Assembly: GCF_963678845.1 (NCBI RefSeq)
Contig: NZ_OY787466.1
Span: forward strand, 1,116,001 to 1,180,000
DNA from: an uncultured Bacteroides sp.
GTDB lineage: Bacteria > Bacteroidota > Bacteroidia > Bacteroidales > Bacteroidaceae
Reading direction: 5' to 3'
Length of the DNA stretch: 64,000 nucleotides
Translations under genes and position numbers: made by a program
Notes under the pieces: model-generated
Told to the model about the DNA's origin: nothing
Databases searched by the model: none
What the model saw: only the letters and a program-made list of their open reading frames with translations
In this document: one piece after another, positions 55,859-64,000 of the stretch
Numbering within the stretch: position 1 is the stretch's first letter
How the letters are laid out: every line of letters starts with the position of its first letter

Positions 55859-56329
55859 TTATTTAGAAGGCTCAGGAATGTTTTCTCTGTTAGCATTGTC
55901 CTGATGTCTTTGAGGATTGCCTTGGTGTCTTTGAGGGCCAAACTGTGGTCTTTGACCATGAGGTCTTCCGTTTTTGAAATTCATTTTCTGAAGTCTGTCA
56001 ACCTGCAGTTCAAGATAAGCAATGTATTGATCTTTTGAGAGGTTGTTTTTTAGTATTTCTCTTCGGTCATCTTTCATTTTACTCATCTCACCCTTCATTT
56101 CCTTTTTGAAAGCTTTCTTCTGATCACGGAAAGACTGCATTTTAGCTTTTAATTCGTTATCAGCTTTCTGGAGATTTGCAATCTGCTTATCGCTCAGATT
56201 CAACTCTTTAATCATCTTTTCATTAGGAAACACGCGATCTTTTTTATCATTGTCGGGCTGACCGGCTTGCAGCGAAGTACATACACTCATCAGCACTATG
56301 GCCAATGTCATAAACAATTTTGTTTTCAT
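55859..56329 (-). CDS. Second small Spy/CpxP-like periplasmic protein
   Basis: This 156-residue paralogue of the following gene shares the signal peptide KTKLFMTLAIVLM, the NEKMIKELNLSDKQIANLQK block, NLSKDQYIAYLELQVDRL and a low-complexity tail, here rich in Gln/Arg/His/Asn (GQRPQFGPQRHQGNPQRHQD). Fewer than 200 bp separate the pair, which looks like a tandem duplication with divergent tails. Confidence 0.65.
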   Translation of the reverse strand: MKTKLFMTLAIVLMSVCTSLQAGQPDNDKKDRVFPNEKMIKELNLSDKQIANLQKADNELKAKMQSFRDQKKAFKKEMKGEMSKMKDDRREILKNNLSKDQYIAYLELQVDRLQKMNFKNGRPHGQRPQFGPQRHQGNPQRHQDNANRENIPEPSK

Positions 56330-56408
56330 TCTACGTCTTATTAAGTTAAACCAAAATTAAATAATTGTCTCCGGCCGGGATCCATATTAATAAGACGTGA
56401 AAAAGTGA

Positions 56409-57167
56409 TTAAGGTTTAATCACTAGGCGATCATATGCAAAATGTATGTTGGGAGGAAGTTGTTTTTCAATTTCTGCATGCAATCCTATATGGTGGCTCA
56501 TGTGAATGAACCATGTTTGTTTTGCTCCAATGCGTTTCGCATTTTCAATGGCTTGCTTTAGATTCTGATGAGTAATATGAGGTTCTTCTCTCAAGGCATT
56601 CATTATGAGGCAATCAAGACCTTTAAGTTTTCCATATTCTTCATCCGGCATTGTGAGCATGTCAGTAATATAGGCTATATTCTCAATCCGGTATCCCAGA
56701 ATAGGACATTTCCCATGTAGTACACGGATAGGTAATATCTTGACCTGATCAATATAAAAAGGAACCCCCGATTTAATATCGGTTATTGATATTTGAGGAA
56801 CACCCGGATACTTATGTTCTGCAAAGCAATAAGGCATTCGCGAACGTAATCGGTGAGCAGTACTTTCTTCAGTATAAAGAGGAACTTCTCCGAAACGGCA
56901 AAATGGACGGAGGTCATCAATCCCACCCACATGATCATAATGTTCATGAGTAATAAGTACACCATCCAGGCGTGCGTATTTACTATGAAGCATTTGCTCA
57001 CGGAAATCCGGTCCGCAATCTATCAGAATATTTATTCCTTTTGTTTTAATCAATGCTGAAGCCCGAAGCCGGTTATCATGCGGATCGGAAGATTTGCATA
57101 CCGAGCAGGTACAACCCACTTCTGGTACTCCCGTTGATGTTCCGCTTCCTAATATTGTAATTTCCAT
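56409..57167 (-). CDS. Metallo-beta-lactamase-fold hydrolase, PhnP-like
   Basis: This 252-residue cytosolic hydrolase has the metal-binding THEHYDHVGG motif. It opens with ILGSGTSTGVPEVGCTCSVC, whose Cys set fits the zinc site of PhnP-like phosphodiesterases. Further metal ligands lie in HGKCPILGYR, and a final His pair in FIHMSHHIG. It follows murB by 4 bp and is likely co-transcribed. Possible substrates are cyclic nucleotides or phosphodiesters; unknown here. Confidence 0.8.
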   Translation of the reverse strand: MEITILGSGTSTGVPEVGCTCSVCKSSDPHDNRLRASALIKTKGINILIDCGPDFREQMLHSKYARLDGVLITHEHYDHVGGIDDLRPFCRFGEVPLYTEESTAHRLRSRMPYCFAEHKYPGVPQISITDIKSGVPFYIDQVKILPIRVLHGKCPILGYRIENIAYITDMLTMPDEEYGKLKGLDCLIMNALREEPHITHQNLKQAIENAKRIGAKQTWFIHMSHHIGLHAEIEKQLPPNIHFAYDRLVIKP

Positions 57168-57171
57168 GATC

Positions 57172-58188
57172 TTATGAAATGAAATTCACCTCAGGATGAA
57201 TCTCAATATTAAATAATTTCTTTACCGATGCTTGTATTTCTCTGGAGAGATTTACAATTTCATCACCCGTTGCATTCCCTTTGTTTACAAGTACAAGGGC
57301 TTGCTTGCTATGAACTCCAACATGCCCTAATGTTTTTCCTTTCCAGCCACATTTGTCAATCATCCATCCGGCAGGAACCTTTACTCTATCTTCATCAATA
57401 TCGTAAAATGGAATTCCTGGAAACTGCTTTTGTAGTTCCATAAATTGTGAACGAGGGATAATAGGGTTCATAAAGAAACTTCCGGCATTACCTTCGATTT
57501 TAGGATCGGGTAGTTTGCTGTCACGTATTGCAATAATAGCCTGACGAATGGTAGCCAGAGATATCTCCGGGTATTTTTCCAGTTCTGCTTTGATATTGCC
57601 ATATTCAAGATTGAATGCAGCATTTTTACTTAATTTGTAAGTAACGTATGTGACGATGAATTTATTTTTTAATTCTGATTTGAAAATGCTTTGACGGTAA
57701 GAGTAATTGCATTCCGCATTAGAGAAAACGCATTCTTTTGCAGTTGCAATTTCCACCGCATCCACTTGTGTTATCAAATCTTTTGCTTCTACTCCGTAAG
57801 CGCCAATATTTTGCACGGCACTTGCTCCAACTTCTCCGGGAATGAGTGATAGATTCTCTACTCCGGCCCAACCTTGAGATACACAATGAGCAACAAAATT
57901 GTCCCATTCCACACCGGCTCCAACCTTTACTAAAACATAATCGTTAGTATTTTCTGTAACTTCAATTCCTTGAATCTTTGAGTGAAGAATTGTTCCTTTG
58001 TAATCGGATGTGAATAGTAAATTACTTCCGCTGCCAATATGTAAATAAGGTCCGTTAAGAAGTTCCTTATCACATAAGATCTGCTTTAAATCATCAGTGC
58101 TGGAATACTCGATGAAAGTATCTGTCTTTACATTAAAACCGAAAGTGTTATGAGAGAGTAGAGAATATTGTTTTTCTATTGTAATCAT
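57172..58188 (-). CDS. murB: UDP-N-acetylenolpyruvoylglucosamine reductase
   Basis: This 338-residue FAD enzyme reduces UDP-GlcNAc-enolpyruvate to UDP-MurNAc in peptidoglycan synthesis. It is recognised from NTFGFNVKTD, the FAD-binding GSGSNLLFTSDYKG, VGAGVEWDNFVAHC, IPGEVGASAVQNIGAYG and the proton-donor Ser in GNAGSFFMNPI. It has the longer MurB type I C-terminus. It starts the operon with the metallo-beta-lactamase-fold gene. Confidence 0.93.
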   Translation of the reverse strand: MITIEKQYSLLSHNTFGFNVKTDTFIEYSSTDDLKQILCDKELLNGPYLHIGSGSNLLFTSDYKGTILHSKIQGIEVTENTNDYVLVKVGAGVEWDNFVAHCVSQGWAGVENLSLIPGEVGASAVQNIGAYGVEAKDLITQVDAVEIATAKECVFSNAECNYSYRQSIFKSELKNKFIVTYVTYKLSKNAAFNLEYGNIKAELEKYPEISLATIRQAIIAIRDSKLPDPKIEGNAGSFFMNPIIPRSQFMELQKQFPGIPFYDIDEDRVKVPAGWMIDKCGWKGKTLGHVGVHSKQALVLVNKGNATGDEIVNLSREIQASVKKLFNIEIHPEVNFIS

Positions 58189-58207
58189 CTTCTTTTTTAT
58201 TTGCAGG

Positions 58208-58215
58208 CAAATATA
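58208..58215 (-). promoter_or_regulatory. Candidate -7 box for murB
   Basis: The minus strand reads TATATTTG, 20 bp before the start codon. Confidence 0.45.
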
Positions 58216-58332
58216 CTAAAATTCCGATTACGCTCTATTTTGAATATGCATAAAATCTTTGATCTATAAAAGCATCAAAAGAATATCTGATATGCTAAAT
58301 CCTTTATAACGAGAATATTAGAGAGGAGTTGA

Positions 58333-59184
58333 TTAGTTACTCAGATCTTCAAATTTATAAAATTCCCATTGATTTTTTTGTCGTTTAAAATAAAGCGTAT
58401 TAGAGAACCCGTTGCCTAAACCTTTCATTGCAACAATTTTAGTGTTGGATTCATCAGAATTGCTCTGCCCGTAATTGATATTAGACAATCTTACTGTAGG
58501 CAGATCTGGTGAAAAAGCAAACCATTGATTGATCTCCATTGTGGTTTCCAGAATAGAAAAATCATCATCGGGGTCTGTTGTTACAAAAGTAAGTGGCTCA
58601 TGAATACGTGATCGTTGGAAAATGCTGTCACTAGCAAACTTATGAAAGAATTCCAGGAAGTTTTCATTCTGATTGCTATTGATAGAGCTAATTGAGATAG
58701 AACTCAGCATCCATGCACCATTGTTCTCACGTTTGAAATTATATGCTTTAATTTTGTTGGTAGTCATATAAAACCATTCAAACTTAGCCGATTTCAAATG
58801 AGTGGTAGTCATGAGATCCATGTCCGACTCTTTATCAAAAATCATTGTGTAGAAGCTTTGCTTTGTAAACAGATTATCTTTTTTCCAGAACTCTTGTTCT
58901 ATTTTGCTCACCGATTTTCCATTTATGAAAGTAAGGGGGAAATGAATTCTCTTTTGTTGCAACTTTATATCAGATGCAAAACTAAAAATGAAATCATCAA
59001 AAGTCTCATCAGCCTTGATTGGCTTCGGAACTTCCTGAACAGAATCACTTTCTATAGAATCTGTGGCCTCATTTGCTGAGTCAACTAAATTTGTTAACGA
59101 TTTGAAAGGATCTATCTTCGCTTTCTGGCCATTACAAGAGGCTAATAAAAGCAATGTGGTAGCACCTAAAATTATCTTTCTCAT
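58333..59184 (-). CDS. DUF4348-like lipoprotein
   Basis: The start at 59184 (MRKIILGATTLLLLASC) is preferred over an ATG seven codons upstream, since it gives a clean lipoprotein signal with the lipobox Cys at residue 17. The 283-residue product has an acidic linker (SIESDSVQE) and two similar halves, each with an FxFASD(I/S)xxQ(K/R)SRI(H)xPLTF motif (FIFSFASDIKLQQKRIHFPLTF and FFHKFASDSIFQRSRIHEPLTF). This internal repeat is typical of DUF4348. Function is unknown; it likely sits in the outer or inner membrane facing the periplasm. Confidence 0.75.
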   Translation of the reverse strand: MRKIILGATTLLLLASCNGQKAKIDPFKSLTNLVDSANEATDSIESDSVQEVPKPIKADETFDDFIFSFASDIKLQQKRIHFPLTFINGKSVSKIEQEFWKKDNLFTKQSFYTMIFDKESDMDLMTTTHLKSAKFEWFYMTTNKIKAYNFKRENNGAWMLSSISISSINSNQNENFLEFFHKFASDSIFQRSRIHEPLTFVTTDPDDDFSILETTMEINQWFAFSPDLPTVRLSNINYGQSNSDESNTKIVAMKGLGNGFSNTLYFKRQKNQWEFYKFEDLSN

Positions 59185-59239
59185 TTCATTCTGCAATACT
59201 TGCAAACCTAATAATAAAACGTCCCAATTAAAAAACGTG

Positions 59240-59247
59240 CAAAGGTA
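59240..59247 (-). promoter_or_regulatory. Candidate -7 box for the DUF4348-like gene
   Basis: The minus strand reads TACCTTTG, with ATTG 21 bp upstream. Confidence 0.5.
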
Positions 59248-59323
59248 TATCTTTTATTCCAATCGGAACAATCTTTCTAGTTATTTTTTGAGTTTTATTT
59301 GATAATAAAACCTACAGAACAAG

Positions 59324-59362
59324 CAAAACCGAAAATCTTACTAATAAAGAGTCTCGGTTTTG
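59324..59362 (-). terminator. Possible terminator after the DUF3127 gene
   Basis: CAAAACCGA pairs with TCGGTTTTG around a 21-nt partly paired interior. The T-run on the minus strand is weak. Confidence 0.45.
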
Positions 59363-59385
59363 TCTGTTATTTTATACTTCGCTTT

Positions 59386-59739
59386 TTAGAATGGAAGATC
59401 ATCTTTTGCATCAGTTGCGGTAAATTCTACCGGAGCTGATTGTTGCATTGGCTGAGCATTAACGCCTGCACCTGAATTACGATCAATTTTCCATGCGCGG
59501 ATGTCGTTAAACCATTTACCGTTCCATTCACGGCAATCTATATCGAAAGATACAGTTACTTCTTCACCCATTTGAATAGTGAACTGGTCAATTCTGTCTC
59601 CCCAGAGGTTAAAACACATTTTCTTAGGATATTGATCATGTGTTTCAACAACATAATCTTGTTTCTTCCATTCAGTCCCATTTCTTCCTGTTCCGCTTTG
59701 TAGAGGTAGGATAGCAATTATTTTTCCACTTATTTCCAT
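59386..59739 (-). CDS. DUF3127 protein (OB-fold-like)
   Basis: This 117-residue protein opens with EISGKIIAILPLQSGTGRNGTEWKKQDYVVET, matching the DUF3127 family, and ends in an acidic DDLPF tail like that of single-stranded DNA-binding proteins. The five-strand OB-like pattern and tail suggest binding to single-stranded DNA or partner proteins. It is divergent from dnaN, a replication gene. The exact role is unknown. Confidence 0.78.
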   Translation of the reverse strand: MEISGKIIAILPLQSGTGRNGTEWKKQDYVVETHDQYPKKMCFNLWGDRIDQFTIQMGEEVTVSFDIDCREWNGKWFNDIRAWKIDRNSGAGVNAQPMQQSAPVEFTATDAKDDLPF

Positions 59740-59823
59740 ATTCTTGTTATATAATTCGGGCTGCGAAAATAGTGTTTTATGTTTTATAAAGCTAATGTTT
59801 TAGTTTTTTTCTTTAATCTTTTG

Positions 59824-59854
59824 TTTGGTGAGAGAATCTTTTTATTTATCTTTG
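59824..59854 (+). promoter_or_regulatory. Promoter of dnaN
   Basis: TTTG (59824-59827), a 19-bp spacer and TATCTTTG (59847-59854) match the consensus exactly. Confidence 0.75.
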
Positions 59855-59893
59855 TCTTTCATTATAAGTATAATAATTTAAACCAATATAAGT

Positions 59894-61018
59894 ATGAAAT
59901 TCATCGTTTCGAGTACGGCTTTATTCAGTCATTTACAAGCAATAAGTCGTGTTATTAACTCTAAAAATGCATTGCCTATTTTAGATTGTTTTCTATTTGA
60001 GTTAGAGGATGGAAAACTTTCTGTAACTGTGTCAGATAATGAAACGACAATGGTTACTTCTCTTGAGGTAAATGAAAGCGATGCAAACGGTAAGTTCGCT
60101 GTTGGTGCAAAAACCATTTTGGAAGCATTAAAAGAAATTCCGGAGCAACCGCTAAATTTTGATGTTAATGCTGAAACGTATGAGATCCTTGTGCAATACC
60201 AAAATGGTAAGTATAGCGTAGTAGGACAAAATGCGGATGAATATCCACTGTCTGCTTCCTTGGGAGACAATGCCGTACGTCTGGAAATGAATGCTGATAT
60301 ATTGCTCGTTGGTATTAACCGTGCAATCTTTGCAACAGCAGACGATGAACTTCGTCCGGTAATGAATGGTATCTATTTTGATATTACAACAGAAGATGTT
60401 ACGCTTGTTGCTTCAGATGGACATAAGTTGGCCCGTAGTAAAACTATGGCAGCGAAAGGCAGTGAAAGAGCAGCTTTCATTTTACCAAGAAAACCTGCAG
60501 GATTGCTCAAAAACCTTTTACCCAAAGAAGCAGGAGCTGTTTCTATTGAATTTGATGATAGAAATGCAGTGTTTACTCTTGAGAACTATCGCATGGTATG
60601 TCGTCTTATTGAAGGCCGCTTCCCAAATTATAACTCTGTAATTCCTCAGAATAATCCACATAAGGTTACTGTTGACCGTTTACAGTTGATCAGTGCTCTT
60701 AAGCGTGTATCGGTGTTCTCTTCACAAGCAAGCAGCTTGATTAAATTGCGTTTGGAGGAGAATCTGATAGTTGTCTCTGCACAGGATATCGACTTCTCAA
60801 CTTCTGCCGAAGAGTCTTTGGTTTGTCAGTATCAGGGTGCTCCGATGAGCATTGGTTTTAAATCGACTTTCCTTATTGATATTTTAAATAACATATCAGC
60901 TTCTGATGTAATTGTAGAATTGGCTGATCCATCCCGTGCCGGTGTTATTGTTCCGGTGGAACAGGAAGAAAATGATGACTTGCTGATGTTGCTGATGCCG
61001 ATGATGTTAAATGACTAA
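59894..61018 (+). CDS. dnaN: DNA polymerase III beta clamp
   Basis: This 374-residue sliding clamp ties the replicative polymerase and repair factors to DNA. Three clamp domains of about 120 residues are visible, with DGHKLARSK and RVSVFSSQASSLIKLRL typical of the family, and a C-terminal LLMLLMPMM. It starts the conserved replication and coenzyme cluster with the exonuclease gene 9 bp downstream. Confidence 0.95.
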   Translation: MKFIVSSTALFSHLQAISRVINSKNALPILDCFLFELEDGKLSVTVSDNETTMVTSLEVNESDANGKFAVGAKTILEALKEIPEQPLNFDVNAETYEILVQYQNGKYSVVGQNADEYPLSASLGDNAVRLEMNADILLVGINRAIFATADDELRPVMNGIYFDITTEDVTLVASDGHKLARSKTMAAKGSERAAFILPRKPAGLLKNLLPKEAGAVSIEFDDRNAVFTLENYRMVCRLIEGRFPNYNSVIPQNNPHKVTVDRLQLISALKRVSVFSSQASSLIKLRLEENLIVVSAQDIDFSTSAEESLVCQYQGAPMSIGFKSTFLIDILNNISASDVIVELADPSRAGVIVPVEQEENDDLLMLLMPMMLND

Positions 61019-61027
61019 TAATATAAA

Positions 61028-61801
61028 ATGAATTTAAACTTAAAAAACCCGATTGTTTTCTTTGATCTGGAAACAACCGGAACAAATATAAACTCTGATA
61101 GAATTGTCGAAATTTGTTATTTGAAAGTGCATCCAAACGGAAATGAAGAATCAAAAACTCTTCGCATAAATCCTGAAATGCATATACCGGAAGAATCATC
61201 AAAGATACATGGCATTTACGATGAGGATATAGCTAACTGTCCTACTTTTAAGGAAGTAGCAAAAAATATTGCACGCGACATTGAAGGAGCGGATCTTGCC
61301 GGATTTAATTCCAACCGTTTTGATATTCCTGTACTTGCAGAAGAATTTCTTCGTGCAGGAGTGGACATTGATATGAGTAAGCGTAAGTTTATTGATGTGC
61401 AGGTTATCTTCCATAAAATGGAGCAAAGAACACTTTCTGCAGCTTACAAGTTTTATTGTGAAAAAGATCTTGACGATGCTCATACAGCTGAAGCAGATAC
61501 CCGCGCTACATACGAAGTGCTTAAAGCACAGCTTGACCGCTATCCTGCCGACTTGCAAAATGATATGGCTTTCCTTGCCGATTTTTCTGCCTACAATAAA
61601 AATGTGGACTTTGCCGGAAGGGTAGTTTATGATGAAAATGGAGTTGAAATTTTTAATTTTGGAAAATATAAGGGCGTAGCTGTTTCTGAAGTATTCAAGA
61701 AAGACCTGGGCTATTATTCATGGATGCAGAACAGTGACTTTACATTGAACACTAAAGCTGTCCTTACAAAAATTAAATTACGGGAACTTACCGGCAAATA
61801 A
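61028..61801 (+). CDS. DnaQ-like 3'-5' exonuclease
   Basis: This 257-residue DEDD exonuclease has Exo I FFDLETTGTN, Exo II around LAGFNSNRFDIPVL and Exo III with HTAEADTRATYEVL. The C-terminal extension YDENGVEIFNFGKYKGVAVSEVFKKDLGYY is a module seen in Bacteroidetes exonucleases. It likely serves as the proofreading epsilon subunit or a repair nuclease, in line with its place beside dnaN. Confidence 0.85.
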   Translation: MNLNLKNPIVFFDLETTGTNINSDRIVEICYLKVHPNGNEESKTLRINPEMHIPEESSKIHGIYDEDIANCPTFKEVAKNIARDIEGADLAGFNSNRFDIPVLAEEFLRAGVDIDMSKRKFIDVQVIFHKMEQRTLSAAYKFYCEKDLDDAHTAEADTRATYEVLKAQLDRYPADLQNDMAFLADFSAYNKNVDFAGRVVYDENGVEIFNFGKYKGVAVSEVFKKDLGYYSWMQNSDFTLNTKAVLTKIKLRELTGK

Positions 61802-61821
61802 GTTGAAAAAGAATAGGTGAT

Positions 61822-63018
61822 ATGTTGAAAGGAAAAAAAATAATAGTTGGAATAACAGGAAGTATTGCTGCCTATAAAGCTGCCTATCTTATCAGAGGAC
61901 TGATAAAAAAAGGGGCTGAAGTTCAGGTTGTGATTACTCCGGCCGGAAAGGAATTTATTACTCCCATTACTTTATCTGCTTTGACCAGTAAACCTGTAAT
62001 CAGTGAATTCTTTTCGGGAAGAGACGGTACGTGGAACAGCCATGTGGATTTAGGCCTTTGGGCGGATGCAATGCTTATTGCTCCGGCTACTGCATCCACA
62101 ATTGGAAAGATGGCTAACGGAATAGCAGATAACATGCTTATCACCACTTACCTTTCCGCGAAGGCTCCTGTCTTCGTTGCACCTGCAATGGATCTGGATA
62201 TGTTTGCTCATCCTTCCACTCAAAAGAATATTGAAACACTTCGTTCATTCGGGAATCATATTATTGAACCGGGAGAAGGAGAGCTGGCCAGTCATCTGGT
62301 AGGTAAAGGACGAATGGAAGAACCGGAAGAAATTATCCGTGTGCTTGAAGAGTTCTTTGCTAAACAGGAAGACCTTTCAAAAAAAAAAGTACTGATAACT
62401 GCGGGTCCCACTTATGAAAAGATTGATCCGGTAAGGTTTATTGGTAATTACTCTTCCGGTAAAATGGGATTTGCCCTTGCTGAAGAGTGTGCTTCCAGAG
62501 GTGCTGAAGTGATATTGATTGCCGGACCGGTACAGATTGAAACAATTCACCCTAATATACACAGAATTGATGTGGAATCTGCTCAGGAAATGTATGAGGC
62601 TTCTGTTGCCAATTACCCGTCAGCGGATGCCGGAATATTGTGTGCCGCGGTAGCAGACTTTACTCCTGAAATAGTTGCCGACAAGAAAATAAAACGTAAA
62701 GGTGATGAACTTACAGTTGTTCTGAAACCTACTCAGGATATTGCTGCTTCCCTTGGAAAGATAAAGTGGGCAGACCAATTGCTTGCCGGTTTTGCCCTGG
62801 AAACCAATGATGAACTTTTGAATGCTCAGAGTAAACTGGAACGAAAGAACTTTGATTTCATTGTTCTTAACTCGCTCAATGATGAGGGAGCTGGTTTCCG
62901 CCACGATACAAACAAGATTACTATCATTGATAAGGACGGGAAGACAGATTATCCTCTGAAAAGCAAACGCGAAGTTGCTACAGATATCATTGACCGATTG
63001 GCTCAATTGATTAAATAA
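61822..63018 (+). CDS. coaBC: Bifunctional phosphopantothenoylcysteine decarboxylase/synthetase
   Basis: This 398-residue two-domain enzyme of coenzyme A synthesis has a CoaC flavoprotein domain (about 1-185: GITGSIAAYKA, SHVDLGLWAD, APAMDLDMFAHP) and a CoaB domain (about 190-398: VLITAGPTYEKIDPVRFIGNYSSGKMG). Both the active His of CoaC (in NSHVDLG) and the CoaB NYSSGKMG loop are present. It follows the exonuclease gene by 20 bp. Confidence 0.93.
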   Translation: MLKGKKIIVGITGSIAAYKAAYLIRGLIKKGAEVQVVITPAGKEFITPITLSALTSKPVISEFFSGRDGTWNSHVDLGLWADAMLIAPATASTIGKMANGIADNMLITTYLSAKAPVFVAPAMDLDMFAHPSTQKNIETLRSFGNHIIEPGEGELASHLVGKGRMEEPEEIIRVLEEFFAKQEDLSKKKVLITAGPTYEKIDPVRFIGNYSSGKMGFALAEECASRGAEVILIAGPVQIETIHPNIHRIDVESAQEMYEASVANYPSADAGILCAAVADFTPEIVADKKIKRKGDELTVVLKPTQDIAASLGKIKWADQLLAGFALETNDELLNAQSKLERKNFDFIVLNSLNDEGAGFRHDTNKITIIDKDGKTDYPLKSKREVATDIIDRLAQLIK

Positions 63019-63031
63019 TCGGAAAGGTAAA

Positions 63032-63955
63032 ATGAATAATAAGATCATTCAGAATATATTTCGTTGTATTTGTTTTAGCTTTCTGATCTTTTCCTCTTTT
63101 ATGGTGAAGGCTCAGGAACTGAATTGTAAAGTGAATATTAATTATTCACAGATTCAGGGAACTAATACGCAGGTATTCAAAACCTTGGAAACTGCTTTGA
63201 CGGAATTTATCAATGATCGGAAATGGACTTCCGCACAATATGGTGCTGCCGAGCGAATATCTTGCAGCATGAATATCACGTTGAAACAGCATACTGATGA
63301 TGGTGCTTTTAAATGTGAACTGATTGTTCAGGCTAATCGTCCGGTGTTCGATGCAAGCTATAACACCACGCTTTTTAATTTCAAGGATGTGAATTTTAAC
63401 TTCACTTATCTGGAATTTGATCCTTTGGAACTTCGGGAAAATCAGATAGACAGTAACCTTACTGCGGTTATTGCATACTATGCTTACCTGATAATAGGAA
63501 TGGATAGGGATTCCATGGCTCCTATGGGAGGCACGGAAGTTCTGAGAACTGCCGAAAGCATTGTAACCGCTGCCCAGAGTCTGTCTGAAACAGGATGGAA
63601 AGCTTTTGAGGATAGTCGTAACCGTCACGGAATCATTACTGATTATCTGGATGAGAATATGAAACCTTTCCGTCAGATGATATATGATTACCATCGGTTG
63701 GGGTTGGATGAGATGGCTCAGAATGCAGATAGGGGAAGGACTCAGATAACCACTTCTTTAGAGGAACTTAAAAAAGCAAAGGAAAATAAACCGATGTCTG
63801 TTTTGCCACAGTTGTTTACCGAAATAAAGAAAGACGAACTGGTTAATGTCTATTCAAAAGGTACTCAGAGCGAGAAGGAGCAGGTATATAATATGTTAGT
63901 TGATATCAATCCCGCTCAATCAAATGACTGGGATAAAATAAAGTCTTCGAAATAA
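63032..63955 (+). CDS. DUF4835 family exported protein
   Basis: This 307-residue protein has a signal peptide (about residues 1-28, VKA-QE). It matches the DUF4835 family, conserved in Bacteroidetes between coaBC and recN: QELNCKVNINYSQIQGTN, FKTLETALTEFINDRKW, AYYAYLIIGMDRDSMAPMGG. No enzymatic motif is seen. Constant neighbours suggest an old operon rather than a shared pathway. Confidence 0.85.
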   Translation: MNNKIIQNIFRCICFSFLIFSSFMVKAQELNCKVNINYSQIQGTNTQVFKTLETALTEFINDRKWTSAQYGAAERISCSMNITLKQHTDDGAFKCELIVQANRPVFDASYNTTLFNFKDVNFNFTYLEFDPLELRENQIDSNLTAVIAYYAYLIIGMDRDSMAPMGGTEVLRTAESIVTAAQSLSETGWKAFEDSRNRHGIITDYLDENMKPFRQMIYDYHRLGLDEMAQNADRGRTQITTSLEELKKAKENKPMSVLPQLFTEIKKDELVNVYSKGTQSEKEQVYNMLVDINPAQSNDWDKIKSSK

Positions 63956-63959
63956 AATT

Positions 63960-64000
63960 ATGTTGCAATCTATATCAATACAAAACTATGCGCTGATTGA
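63960..64000 (+). CDS. recN: DNA repair protein RecN, first residues (cut by window edge)
   Basis: The ATG at 63960, 4 bp after the DUF4835 stop, opens MLQSISIQNYALI, the typical RecN start that leads into its ATPase domain. Only 13 codons are visible; the gene order supports the call. Confidence 0.7.
   Translation, partial: MLQSISIQNYALI

Overview
The window comes from a Bacteroidales chromosome, most likely the genus Bacteroides. The evidence is SusC/SusD outer-membrane pairs, a hybrid two-component sensor, many SpI/SpII-exported glycosidases, Bacteroidetes-type promoters (TTTG about 20 bp upstream of TAnnTTTG), S46 dipeptidyl peptidases and the dnaN/exonuclease/coaBC/DUF4835/recN order.

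Region 1 (1-468) is the 5' end of nadE. Region 2 (599-29163) is a polysaccharide utilization locus for the pectin backbone rhamnogalacturonan I. It has a leftward operon (GH2, CE12 acetylesterase, GH28, small DUF4450-like protein, GH28), a rightward GH43-GH42 pair, a leftward GH105, a decayed CE12 gene, susC/susD, a PL11 rhamnogalacturonan lyase, a GH105-CE12-GH43 triple fusion, an L-rhamnose mutarotase and an HTCS regulator. The apparent logic is that PL11 and GH28 cut the backbone, CE12 removes acetyl groups, GH2/GH42/GH43 trim galactose and arabinose side chains, GH105 removes unsaturated uronic acid, and RhaM prepares the released rhamnose. Five of its promoters carry a related 16-bp element at the same distance from the -7 box, a candidate HTCS operator.

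Region 3 (29258-36774) holds perR-like fur with rubrerythrin, a YgbA-type NO-responsive protein, two thioredoxins, an NRAMP-like transporter with a soluble MgtE-N/CBS partner, and a coupled LpxH-like phosphatase/glycosyltransferase/HicB-like trio.

Region 4 (36775-46139) is accessory. It contains an unknown protein, an HU-HIG DNA-binding protein whose leader is a 22-bp tandem repeat array, an XRE-ImmA regulator broken by an in-frame stop, and a complete two-gene RADAR anti-phage system (rdrA ATPase and rdrB adenosine deaminase) with long perfect hairpins on both sides.

Region 5 (46140-64000) is mostly housekeeping: DPP11- and DPP7-type peptidases, a lipoprotein, PlsC, threonine catabolism (kbl and tdh, divergent), two Spy-like periplasmic proteins, a metallo-beta-lactamase-fold hydrolase, murB, a DUF4348 lipoprotein, a DUF3127 protein, dnaN, an exonuclease, coaBC, a DUF4835 protein and the start of recN. 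No rRNA, tRNA, insertion sequence or CRISPR array was recognised. All calls are from reading the sequence; no database search was possible.
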